Source: Gordonia sp. ABSL11-1 (GTDB taxonomy: Bacteria > Actinomycetota > Actinomycetes > Mycobacteriales > Mycobacteriaceae). Taken from it: DNA of 64,000 nucleotides. Below, piece after piece: positions 35,497 through 43,464 of this stretch. Position numbers and translations under genes: made by a program. Within the stretch, counting starts at the first letter, position 1; every line of letters begins with the position of its first letter. The DNA is taken from contig NZ_JASXSI010000004.1 in assembly GCF_030315685.1 (NCBI RefSeq), positions 62,001 through 126,000 of the forward strand, in the 5' to 3' direction. A model generated the notes under the pieces. That model made no database searches. It had not been told where the DNA came from and saw only the letters and a list, made by a program, of their open reading frames with translations.

Positions 35497-36846
35497 ATGA
35501 CCACCACCCACCGGCTACCGCAGAAGCGTCACCTGGTCACCGAGCTGCCCGGGCCGCGCTCGTCCGAGCTGACCGAACGCCGCAGATCCGCGGTCGCGGC
35601 CGGGTTGGGGTCGGCGGTACCCGTCTACGCCGTCGACGCCGACGGCGGGATCATCGTCGACGTCGACGGCAACTCGCTCATCGACCTCGGCTCGGGCATC
35701 GCGGTCACCACCGTCGGGGCGAGCAATCCGGCGGTCGCCGACGCTGTTGCCGAGCAGGCGCATCATTTCACCCACACGTGCTTCATGGTCACGCCGTACG
35801 AGGGGTACGTGGCCGTCGCGGAGAAACTCAACGAGCTCACGCCCGGCGATCACGAGAAGCGGTCGGCGCTGTTCAACTCGGGTGCCGAGGCCGTCGAGAA
35901 CGCGGTGAAGATCGCGCGCCTGGCCACCGGACGTACCGCGGTCGTCGCATTCGACCACGCCTATCACGGACGCACCAACCTGACCATGGCGCTCACTGCG
36001 AAATCGATTCCGTACAAGCACAATTTCGGTCCGTTCGCCCCTGAGGTCTACCGGATGCCGATGAGTTATCCGTACCGTGATCCCCTCGGCACCGACGGTG
36101 TGGCCGCAGCGCAGCGGGCGATCGGCATGATCGACAAGCAGCTGTCGGCCGACAGCGTCGCGGCGGTGATCGTCGAGCCCATCCAGGGTGAGGGCGGATT
36201 CGTCGTCCCCGCACCGGGTTTCCTGCCCACCATGGCGCAGTGGTGCCGCGAGAACGGCGTCGTGTTCGTCGCCGACGAGGTACAGAGCGGGTTCTGCCGA
36301 ACGGGCGACTGGTTCGCCTGCGACCATGAGGGCGTCATCCCCGATCTGGTCACGATGGCCAAGGGCATCGCGGGTGGGATGCCGCTGGCCGCGGTCACCG
36401 GCCATGCCGACCTCATGGATGCGGTTCATCCGGGTGGTCTGGGCGGTACCTACGGCGGGAACCCGGTGGCCTGCGCCGCGGCGCTCGCCGCGATCGAGGC
36501 GATGCAGACGCTCGATCTCGCCGGCCGCGCTCGCGAGATCGGCGAGATCGTCACGGCCTCGCTGTCGTCGACGGCGGAGTCGCTGGCGGCATCCGGACGT
36601 GACGTGATCGGCGAGATCCGCGGCCGCGGGGCGATGATCGCCGTCGAACTGGTGAAGCCCGGCACCACCGAACCCGACCCCGAGCTGGCCAAGGCCGCTG
36701 CCGCCCATACGATCTCCCAGGGGGTCGTCGTGCTGACCTGCGGCACCTACGGCAACATCCTGCGCCTGCTGCCGCCGCTGGTCATCGGCGACGACCTGCT
36801 CCGGGAGGCGCTCGCCATCCTGGGTGAAGCGCTCGCCGCCGGCTGA
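35497..36846 (+). CDS. gabT: 4-aminobutyrate--2-oxoglutarate transaminase
   Basis: 449 residues, class III aminotransferase. FNSGAEAVENAVKIAR (about 126-141), FDHAYHGRTNLTMALTAK, EPIQGEGGF, the PLP-binding Asp260 in FVADEVQSGF and Schiff-base Lys289 in TMAKGIAGGMPLAAV are all visible, with GGTYGGNPVACAAA closing the active site. Converts GABA and 2-oxoglutarate to succinic semialdehyde and glutamate. The start at 35497 lies after a GAAGTGAGG ribosome-binding region. It lies between the aldehyde dehydrogenase and amine oxidase genes. Confidence 0.92.
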   Translation: MTTTHRLPQKRHLVTELPGPRSSELTERRRSAVAAGLGSAVPVYAVDADGGIIVDVDGNSLIDLGSGIAVTTVGASNPAVADAVAEQAHHFTHTCFMVTPYEGYVAVAEKLNELTPGDHEKRSALFNSGAEAVENAVKIARLATGRTAVVAFDHAYHGRTNLTMALTAKSIPYKHNFGPFAPEVYRMPMSYPYRDPLGTDGVAAAQRAIGMIDKQLSADSVAAVIVEPIQGEGGFVVPAPGFLPTMAQWCRENGVVFVADEVQSGFCRTGDWFACDHEGVIPDLVTMAKGIAGGMPLAAVTGHADLMDAVHPGGLGGTYGGNPVACAAALAAIEAMQTLDLAGRAREIGEIVTASLSSTAESLAASGRDVIGEIRGRGAMIAVELVKPGTTEPDPELAKAAAAHTISQGVVVLTCGTYGNILRLLPPLVIGDDLLREALAILGEALAAG

Positions 36847-36946
36847 CGCCCACGCCAGACGGCCACCCGCCACCCTTGCCCGACCAGTCCTGCCCGCCCG
36901 CACACCCGTCGACCTCCCGCCCGCCAACCCGTGAGGAGTTCCACCG

Positions 36947-38899
36947 ATGACCGACACCGCGATCGCAGCCACAGATTTCGCGCATCCCCTCGACCCACTC
37001 GGTACCGACGAGTTCCGGGCGGTCACCGCGATCCTGGCCCGGGAGCACGGCGTCGGCGACGGCTGGCGCATTGCGTCGATCGAACTGGCGGAACCGGGCA
37101 AGGTCGAACTGGCCGCGTACGCCGCGGACGGGACGGCCCCGGCACGACGGGCGATCGTGATCTGCCTCGACTCCGGCGAGAACGCCACCTACAAGTCGTT
37201 CGTGTCGCTGTCCGACGACCGGGTCGAGACGTTCGACCACATCCCGGGTGCGCAGGCGAACTTCACCGTCGACGAGTTCGAGGAGTGCGACCGCGTCCTG
37301 CGGGCCCACCCGGATGTGCAGGCGGCGTTGGCCGCACGCGGGATCACCGACCTGGACAAGGTCTTCATGGACACCTGGACCTACGGCGGGGCCGTCATCC
37401 CGAAGCAGTTCGAGGGTCGTCGGCTGGGATGGTCGGACACCTGGGTGAAGAATGCGGACGGCTCCAACCCCTACGCGAACCCGGTGGCCGGACTGCATTG
37501 CGTGATCGATGTCAACACGATGGAGTTGCTGCGGATCGAGGACAGCGGCGGATTCGAGCAGCCCGAGGTGATGGGCGAGTACGTGCCGCGGCACATCCCG
37601 CAGCGCATCCGCGACGAGTTCCGTCGGCCTCCGCTGAAGCCACTGGAGATCACCCAGCCCGAGGGGCCGTCGTTCACACTCGAGGGCAACAAGCTGACCT
37701 GGCAGAACTGGTCGGTGCGGGTGGGCTTCAACTATCGAGAGGGCATGACACTGCATGCCATCACCTACACCGATGCCGGACGCGAACGTAGTGTCGCCCA
37801 CCGGCTCTCGTTCGCCGAGATGGTCGTCCCCTACCGTGATCACTGCGAGGACCACTACCGCCGTACGGCGTTCGACATCGGCGAGTGGGGGCTGGGTTTC
37901 ATGACCACCTCACTGGAACTCGGCTGTGACTGCCTCGGCGAGATCCGCTACCTCGATGCGGTCCTGCACGACAGTGCGGGCGAACCGTTCACCATCACCA
38001 ACGCCATCTGCATCCACGAGGAGGACAACGCCGTCCTGTGGAAGCACGTCGACCACGACGCAGGTGCCGAGGTACGACGGATGCGCCGTCTCACGGTGAG
38101 TTCCCATGTCACCGTGGCCAACTACGAGTACCTCGTGTACTGGCGGTTCTACCAGGACGGCAACATCGAATGCGAGGTGCGCGCCACCGGCATCATGGTC
38201 ACCACCCCGATGCCGCCGGGCGTGACGTCGAATCCGCACGGCACCACCATCGACAACCGCACGTACGCACCGTTCCACCAGCACTTCCTGGTGGCGCGCC
38301 TCGACCTCGACATCGACGGCACCGACAACACCGTGTTCGCATCGGAGACGATCGCCGAGCCGATGGGTCCGGGCAATCCGCTGGGATTGTCACTGGTGCA
38401 ACAGAACACCGAGCTGCACACCGAGTCCGAGGGCAGACAGGACCCGGATTTCGCGACGCAACGCACGTGGAAGGTCGCGAACACCAACGTGACCACCGCA
38501 CTCGGCCATCACCCCGCCTACAAACTGGTGCCGACCGGCGCGTTTCCCGCGATGTTCGATCCCGCCTCACCGATCTTCCGGCGCGCCACGGTCATCGGGC
38601 ACACCCTGTGGGTCACCCCGAACAACGCCGACGAGCGCTGGCCGGCAGGCGAGTTCGTCAACCAGTCCGATCACGACACCGGCCTCGGTGAGTGGACCAA
38701 GGCCGACCGGTCCATCTCGAACACCGACGTCGTGCTCTGGTACACCTTCGGCATCCATCACATCACCCGCCCGGAGGACTGGCCGGTGATGCCCGTGGAC
38801 ACGGTCTCCTTCTGGCTCAAGCCCTTCGGGTTCTTCGATCGCAACCCGGCGCTCGACGTCGAACCCTCCCCCGGCGCACACGGCTGTCATCACGACTGA
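36947..38899 (+). CDS. Copper-containing primary amine oxidase
   Basis: 650 residues, full length. The topaquinone precursor Tyr393 sits in VANYEYLVYW, the catalytic-base Asp310 in AFDIGEWGLG, and copper ligands in PFHQHFLVARLD (His444, His446) with a further His in FGIHHITRPEDWPVM. The enzyme oxidises a primary amine to the aldehyde, NH3 and H2O2. No signal peptide, so it is cytoplasmic. It could feed aminobutanal from putrescine, or act on methylamine; substrate cannot be read from the sequence. GAGGAG precedes the ATG. A peroxide-removing enzyme is not adjacent. Confidence 0.9.
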   Translation: MTDTAIAATDFAHPLDPLGTDEFRAVTAILAREHGVGDGWRIASIELAEPGKVELAAYAADGTAPARRAIVICLDSGENATYKSFVSLSDDRVETFDHIPGAQANFTVDEFEECDRVLRAHPDVQAALAARGITDLDKVFMDTWTYGGAVIPKQFEGRRLGWSDTWVKNADGSNPYANPVAGLHCVIDVNTMELLRIEDSGGFEQPEVMGEYVPRHIPQRIRDEFRRPPLKPLEITQPEGPSFTLEGNKLTWQNWSVRVGFNYREGMTLHAITYTDAGRERSVAHRLSFAEMVVPYRDHCEDHYRRTAFDIGEWGLGFMTTSLELGCDCLGEIRYLDAVLHDSAGEPFTITNAICIHEEDNAVLWKHVDHDAGAEVRRMRRLTVSSHVTVANYEYLVYWRFYQDGNIECEVRATGIMVTTPMPPGVTSNPHGTTIDNRTYAPFHQHFLVARLDLDIDGTDNTVFASETIAEPMGPGNPLGLSLVQQNTELHTESEGRQDPDFATQRTWKVANTNVTTALGHHPAYKLVPTGAFPAMFDPASPIFRRATVIGHTLWVTPNNADERWPAGEFVNQSDHDTGLGEWTKADRSISNTDVVLWYTFGIHHITRPEDWPVMPVDTVSFWLKPFGFFDRNPALDVEPSPGAHGCHHD

Positions 38900-38949
38900 C
38901 GCCGCGCCGTCCACACCCACACCCGAAACACGAAAAGGTGAGAACCCGC

Positions 38950-40419
38950 ATGACCACGCAGGAGAAGCTCGACCCCCAGACCGTCCTCGACCGCGTCCCG
39001 ACCGGGCTGTGGATCGACGGCGAATCCGTTCCGGCTGAGTCCGGGGCCACGTTCGAGGTCCTCGATCCGGCGACCGAAGAACCGCTGGTGTCGGTGGCCG
39101 ACGCCGGCGTCGAAGACGCCCAGCGCGCGTTGGACAAGGCGGTCGCCGTCGCCGAGGACTGGGCCGCGACGGCACCCCGCGAGCGCGGTGAGATCCTGCG
39201 CGGTGCTTTCGAACTGCTGACCGATCGCGCCGACGACCTCGCGCTCCTGATGACCCTCGAACTCGGTCGCGCCCTGCCCGACAGCATGGCCGAGACGAAA
39301 TACGGAACCGAGTTCCTGCGCTGGTTCTCCGAGGAGGCGGTCCGGATCAGCGGCCGGTTCACGCATGCCCCCGCCGGCACCGGGCGGGTGCTGGTGTCGC
39401 ATGCACCGGTGGGTCCATGTCTGGCCATCACACCGTGGAACTTCCCGCTCGCCATGGGAACCCGCAAGATCGGCCCGGCACTGGCCGCGGGCAACGTGAT
39501 GCTGGTCAAGCCGGCGCACGAGACGCCGCTGACGATGCTCGCCCTCGCCGAGATCTTCGCCGAGGCGGGACTGCCGGCAGGCGTGCTGACGGTGTTGCCG
39601 ACGACGGCGTCCGGCGAGGTGTCGACGGCGATCATCACCGATGACCGCATCCGGAAGATCAGCTTCACCGGCTCGACCCCGGTGGGACGAACCCTGATGG
39701 GCCAGGCCGCCGAACGCGTCCAGCGGACGTCGATGGAACTCGGCGGCAACGCCCCGTTCCTGGTGTTCGACGACGCCGACGTCGACGCCGCCGTCGAGGG
39801 TGCCTTCGCCGCGAAGATGCGCAACGGCGGTGAGGCGTGCACCGCCGCGAACCGCTTCCTCGTGCAGTCCGGTGTCGCCGAGGAGTTCACCACCAAGCTG
39901 ACCGAGAAGATGTCGGCGGTCCGGCTCGGGGCCGGCCATGAGTCCGGCGTCACCCTGGGGCCGCTGGTCAGTGCCAAGCAGCGCGACAAAGTCGCCGAAC
40001 TCGTCGACAGCGCCATCGCCGACGGAGCGCGGGTCCGCCTGGGCGGCAAGGTTCCCGAGGGCAAGGGCTACTTCTATCCGGCGACGGTGTTGGATCAGGT
40101 CGATCCGTACGCGGCGATCACCCGTGAGGAGATCTTCGGGCCGGTCGCGGTGATCAGCACCTTCGACTCGGAGGCCGACGCGATCAAGGCCGCGAACTCC
40201 ACCGAGTACGGTCTCGCGTCGTACTTCTTCAGCAAGGATCTCGACCGCTGCATGCGCGTCGCGTCCGGGCTCGACTCCGGCATGGTCGGCGTCAACCGGG
40301 GCGTGATCTCCGACGTCGCAGCGCCGTTCGGTGGCGTCAAACAGTCCGGCATCGGCCGCGAAGGCGGCAGCGAGGGCATCGACGAGTACCTGTCGATCAA
40401 GTACGTGGCGCTGACCTGA
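38950..40419 (+). CDS. gabD: NAD(P)-dependent succinate-semialdehyde dehydrogenase
   Basis: 489 residues with Glu263 (SMELGGNAPFLVFDDADVD) and catalytic Cys297 (RNGGEACTAANRF). The MELGGNAPF, RNGGEACTAANR and EGIDEYLSIKY motifs are characteristic of GabD-type SSADH rather than generic ALDH. Oxidises succinic semialdehyde to succinate for the TCA cycle. AAAAGGTGAGA precedes the ATG at 38950. Last gene of the amine operon, followed by an inverted pair of repeat elements that may terminate transcription. Confidence 0.9.
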   Translation: MTTQEKLDPQTVLDRVPTGLWIDGESVPAESGATFEVLDPATEEPLVSVADAGVEDAQRALDKAVAVAEDWAATAPRERGEILRGAFELLTDRADDLALLMTLELGRALPDSMAETKYGTEFLRWFSEEAVRISGRFTHAPAGTGRVLVSHAPVGPCLAITPWNFPLAMGTRKIGPALAAGNVMLVKPAHETPLTMLALAEIFAEAGLPAGVLTVLPTTASGEVSTAIITDDRIRKISFTGSTPVGRTLMGQAAERVQRTSMELGGNAPFLVFDDADVDAAVEGAFAAKMRNGGEACTAANRFLVQSGVAEEFTTKLTEKMSAVRLGAGHESGVTLGPLVSAKQRDKVAELVDSAIADGARVRLGGKVPEGKGYFYPATVLDQVDPYAAITREEIFGPVAVISTFDSEADAIKAANSTEYGLASYFFSKDLDRCMRVASGLDSGMVGVNRGVISDVAAPFGGVKQSGIGREGGSEGIDEYLSIKYVALT

Positions 40420-40431
40420 GGGCGCGGCGGG

Positions 40432-40536
40432 ACCCTTCGTGACGGACCTCCGCAGGCTCCGGTCCTCCTCAGGGATCACAACAGACAGATCACCCGACCC
40501 CTGAGGAGCGAGCGTGCGAGCGTCTCGAAGGGGCGA
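40432..40536. repeat. CCCTTCGTGACG element, inverted pair (copy C)
   Basis: CCCTTCGTGACGGACC...CTCCTCAGGG (40432-40473) is followed about 25 bp later by an opposite-orientation copy CCCTGAGGAGCGAGCGTGCG...CTCGAAGGG (40499-40533). The pair could form a large stem-loop and lies downstream of gabD, where it may terminate the operon. Confidence 0.75.
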
Positions 40537-40629
40537 CTCCGACATTCGGGACGGTCGTACCTGAACGCAACCTGAGCATGTCGGCCCCGAGACCGGCGAC
40601 GGCGCAATTCATTCCGTACACTCGCCCCC

Positions 40630-41187
40630 ATGCGTATTCGGGTTGCAGCACTGGTGATCGCGCTCCTGACCGCACTGAGTGTGGCGGTCGCGGCGCCGGC
40701 ACGCGCCGACACGGGAAGCCTGGGCGCCGGCAGCGCCGACCTGCTGTCGCCGAACAGCTTGTTCCTGTGGCAGAGCCCGCCGCAGCGCTACATCGTCGTG
40801 CTGGGCGCCAAGATGGGGACGTTCGGTCAGACGCCACAGATCCTCCAGCGCCGCCTCGACGTCGGTGCACACCTGGCGAAGACCCACCCCTTCAACCGCA
40901 TGATCGTGTCCGGCGGCAACACCTGGTGGCTGCCGGTGTCGGAGGCGCAGTTCATGAATGTCGGTCTGATCCGGCGCGGTGTGCCGATGTGGCAGATGGT
41001 CAACGAGGGTGCCTCGACCAACACCGTGCAGAACGCGAGCAACACCGTCGCGATGCTGAAGGCGATGGGCGCGAGCGGTGCGCTGATCGTCACCAACGGC
41101 TTCCACATGCCGCGGGCGATGAAGGACTTCCGTGACGCGGCCGGCAAACAGCACGCCCGTCTCACCTTCCAGGCGGCGTACGCCTGA
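40630..41187 (+). CDS. Secreted YdcF-like (DUF218) protein
   Basis: 185 residues with a clear Sec signal (hydrophobic core 6-20, cleavage after APARA near 26). The mature domain opens with the DUF218 strand YIVVLGAKMGTFGQTPQILQRRLD (about 53-76) and ends with LIVTNGFHMPRAMKDFRDAAG, the conserved His/Arg-containing helix. Unlike the anchored homologue at 636-1220, this one is fully exported. The biochemical role is unknown. Start codon ATG at 40630. Confidence 0.72.
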   Translation: MRIRVAALVIALLTALSVAVAAPARADTGSLGAGSADLLSPNSLFLWQSPPQRYIVVLGAKMGTFGQTPQILQRRLDVGAHLAKTHPFNRMIVSGGNTWWLPVSEAQFMNVGLIRRGVPMWQMVNEGASTNTVQNASNTVAMLKAMGASGALIVTNGFHMPRAMKDFRDAAGKQHARLTFQAAYA

Positions 41188-41227
41188 TCGCCAACCGGGT
41201 TCGGCGCTCACCGTGCGCGGGAGTTCG

Positions 41228-42391
41228 TCAGCGCAGCAGCGCGCGGCTCATGACGACACGCTGGATCTGATTGGTGCCCTCGTAGATCTGGGTGATCTTG
41301 GCGTCACGCATCATCCGCTCGACCGGGAAGTCGCGGGTGTAGCCGGCGCCACCGAACAGCTGCACGGCGTCGGTGGTGACCTCCATCGCGACGTCGGAGG
41401 CGAAACACTTCGACGCGGCAGAGATGAACCCGAGGTTCTTCTCGCCCCGCTCGGCGCGGGCGGCCGAGGTGTAGACCATCAACCGGGCGGCCTCCACCTT
41501 CATCGCCATGTCGGCGATCATGAACTCGACGCCCTGGAACTTGCTGATCGACTGGCCGAACTGCTTGCGGTCCTTGACGTATTCGATCGCCTTGTCGAGC
41601 GCACCCTGCGCGATGCCGACGGCCTGCGCGCCGATCGTCGGACGGGTGTGGTCGAGGGTCTGCAGTGCGGTCTTGAAGCCGGTGCCCTCGTCCCCGACGA
41701 TGCGGTCCTCGGGGATGGTGCAGTCCTCGAAATAGAGTTCGGCGGTGGGCGAGCCCTTGATGCCGAGCTTCTTCTCCAGCGGTCCGACGGTGAAGCCCGG
41801 ATCGTCCTTGTGGACCATGAACGACGAGATGCCGTTGGCGCCCTTCTCCGGATCGGTGACGGCCATGACGGTGTACCAGGACGACTTACCGCCGTTGGTG
41901 ATCCAGCACTTGGAGCCGTTGATCACCCAGTTGCTGCCGTCCTTGCGGGCGCGGGTCTTCATCGACCCGGCGTCGGAGCCCGCCTCGCGCTCGGACAGCG
42001 CGTACGACGCCATGGCCTCACCGGAGGCGATCGAGGGCAGCACCTGCTTCTTGAGGTCGTCGGATCCGTTGAGAATCAGCCCCATGGTGCCGAGCTTGTT
42101 GACTGCCGGGATCAGCGACGACGACGCGCACACTCGTGCCACCTCTTCGATCACGATGCACGCGGCCACCGAGTCGGCACCCTGACCATCGTACTCCTCG
42201 GGCACGTGGATGGCGTTGAAGCCCGACGCCACGAGGGCATCGAGTGCCTCCTGCGGGAACCGGGAGTTCTCGTCGACGTCGGCGGCGTGCGGCTCGATCT
42301 CCTTCTCGGAGAGAGCGCGGATCGCCTCGCGCAGCGCGACGTGCTCCTCGGGCAGCTCGAAAACGGGGAAGTCGGGATTGCCGAACGCCAT
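41228..42391 (-). CDS. Acyl-CoA dehydrogenase, FadE25-like
   Basis: 387 residues, standard ACAD length. The FAD/substrate signatures are YALSEREAGSDAGSMKTRA, KCWITNGGKSSWYTVMAV and DRKQFGQSISKFQGVEFMIADMAMKVEAAR. The catalytic Glu lies in AKITQIYEGTNQIQRVVMSRALL. FAD-dependent first step of beta-oxidation; overall sequence resembles mycobacterial FadE25 (recollection). ATG at 42391 is preceded by AAGGAG at ideal spacing. The region upstream carries two GGCAC-N3-GTGCC dyads, so it is probably controlled by the adjacent TetR protein or a homologue. Confidence 0.87.
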   Translation of the reverse strand: MAFGNPDFPVFELPEEHVALREAIRALSEKEIEPHAADVDENSRFPQEALDALVASGFNAIHVPEEYDGQGADSVAACIVIEEVARVCASSSLIPAVNKLGTMGLILNGSDDLKKQVLPSIASGEAMASYALSEREAGSDAGSMKTRARKDGSNWVINGSKCWITNGGKSSWYTVMAVTDPEKGANGISSFMVHKDDPGFTVGPLEKKLGIKGSPTAELYFEDCTIPEDRIVGDEGTGFKTALQTLDHTRPTIGAQAVGIAQGALDKAIEYVKDRKQFGQSISKFQGVEFMIADMAMKVEAARLMVYTSAARAERGEKNLGFISAASKCFASDVAMEVTTDAVQLFGGAGYTRDFPVERMMRDAKITQIYEGTNQIQRVVMSRALLR

Positions 42392-42434
42392 GATCACTCC
42401 TTACGACTCAGCGGCCACACTCTCCGATAAGCGC

Positions 42435-42488
42435 GGCACCGAGTGCCAATGTCCAGTTCCAATGTAGTGCACCACGGCACTCAGTGCC
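42435..42488 (-). promoter_or_regulatory. Two GGCAC-N3-GTGCC operator candidates
   Basis: GGCACCGAGTGCC (42435-42447) and GGCACTCAGTGCC (42476-42488) are perfect 5-bp dyads with centres 41 bp apart, close to four helical turns, in the 122-bp gap upstream of the acyl-CoA dehydrogenase gene. Spacing and symmetry fit cooperative binding by a TetR-type repressor. Confidence 0.55.
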
Positions 42489-42513
42489 ATGTCAATCTCC
42501 GCGTCTGTCACTC

Positions 42514-43329
42514 TCATTGTCCGCGATCGTCGCGGTCACCGCGTAGTTGTTCACCGACCTGTCGCATGATCTCCGCCGGCGGCGTCCCGGCGGGATAGGT
42601 CACGACCGATACGACCGTCCCGGTGGCGGGGACCTCGCGGTCCGAAGCGTCCGGACGCTTGCTGCCCGGGTCGTCGGCCCAGGCATCGAACGCGATGCGG
42701 GTGCGGTCGAGTTCGGTGCGCAGACGCTCGAGTGTGGCGTCGTCGTCGCCGCGGATCATCGCGCGCAGCAGATAGTTGTGTGCACCGGTCACGGCGGCCG
42801 CGTAGCCGACGATCCGTACCGGCGATTCCCCGGGCAGCCGCGTGCGGAGGAAGTCCTCGAAGAGCCGCTGGTATCGATAGGTGGTGACGAGTTCACGATC
42901 GCGCAGGGCCGGGACCCCCTGCACGATGCGGAATCGGCGGACGGCCATCTCCCGGGCGGCACGGAAGTGGCCGAAGACGAGTTCGGCGGCCGAACAGACC
43001 GCGATCCACGGGTCTCCCCCGGCGCCGTCGAGATGGGCGACGACCTGATCCAGGAGCGATTCGTGATCGGCGAAGATCACATCCTCCTTGGCCCCGAACT
43101 GCCGGAAGAAGGTGCGGCGTGAGATCCCGGCGGCCGCTGCGATCTGCTCGACGGTGGTCGACTCGTAGCCCTGCTCGGCGAACAGCCTGATCGACTCGGC
43201 GACGACGTGCACGCGGAAATCCGTGGGCCGCCCGGCGTCGGTCGGGTCGCCGGCGTCCGTTGCTGGATCGGTGTCGGCATTCGCGCGGTCGTTCGACGTG
43301 GTGATCGCGGAGGGGCGGCCGTCGGACAT
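42514..43329 (-). CDS. TetR-family transcriptional regulator
   Basis: 271 residues. A low-complexity Asp/Ala/Thr N-terminus (about 1-35) precedes the TetR HTH (about 38-88: VHVVAESIRLFAEQGYESTTVEQIAAAAGISRRTFFRQFGAKEDVIFAD). A helical ligand-binding domain follows, and the tail is disordered. ATG at 43329 chosen; the longer upstream frame reads unlike coding sequence. It lies between, and is divergent from, the acyl-CoA oxidase gene at 43465 and upstream of the FadE25-like gene, so a fatty-acid or acyl-CoA response is inferred. Confidence 0.82.
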   Translation of the reverse strand: MSDGRPSAITTSNDRANADTDPATDAGDPTDAGRPTDFRVHVVAESIRLFAEQGYESTTVEQIAAAAGISRRTFFRQFGAKEDVIFADHESLLDQVVAHLDGAGGDPWIAVCSAAELVFGHFRAAREMAVRRFRIVQGVPALRDRELVTTYRYQRLFEDFLRTRLPGESPVRIVGYAAAVTGAHNYLLRAMIRGDDDATLERLRTELDRTRIAFDAWADDPGSKRPDASDREVPATGTVVSVVTYPAGTPPAEIMRQVGEQLRGDRDDRGQ

Positions 43330-43430
43330 GGGGCAAGTATGGCGCACGGCGTCCGGACGGCAGCTCGGTCGCCCATTGATCCGGCCGTGACCATACCGTC
43401 GCGAACGTGTAGCGGGTGCCACAATCCGAC

Positions 43431-43444
43431 CTACTGGCGGGTAG
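43431..43444. promoter_or_regulatory. CTAC-N6-GTAG dyad in the tetR/acyl-CoA oxidase intergenic region
   Basis: CTACTGGCGGGTAG lies 20 bp before the acyl-CoA oxidase start and in the divergent promoter of the TetR gene. Position and symmetry suggest a TetR operator; it differs from the GGCAC-N3-GTGCC sites nearby. Confidence 0.4.
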
Positions 43445-43464
43445 TTCGTACGTAACGTGGAGGC

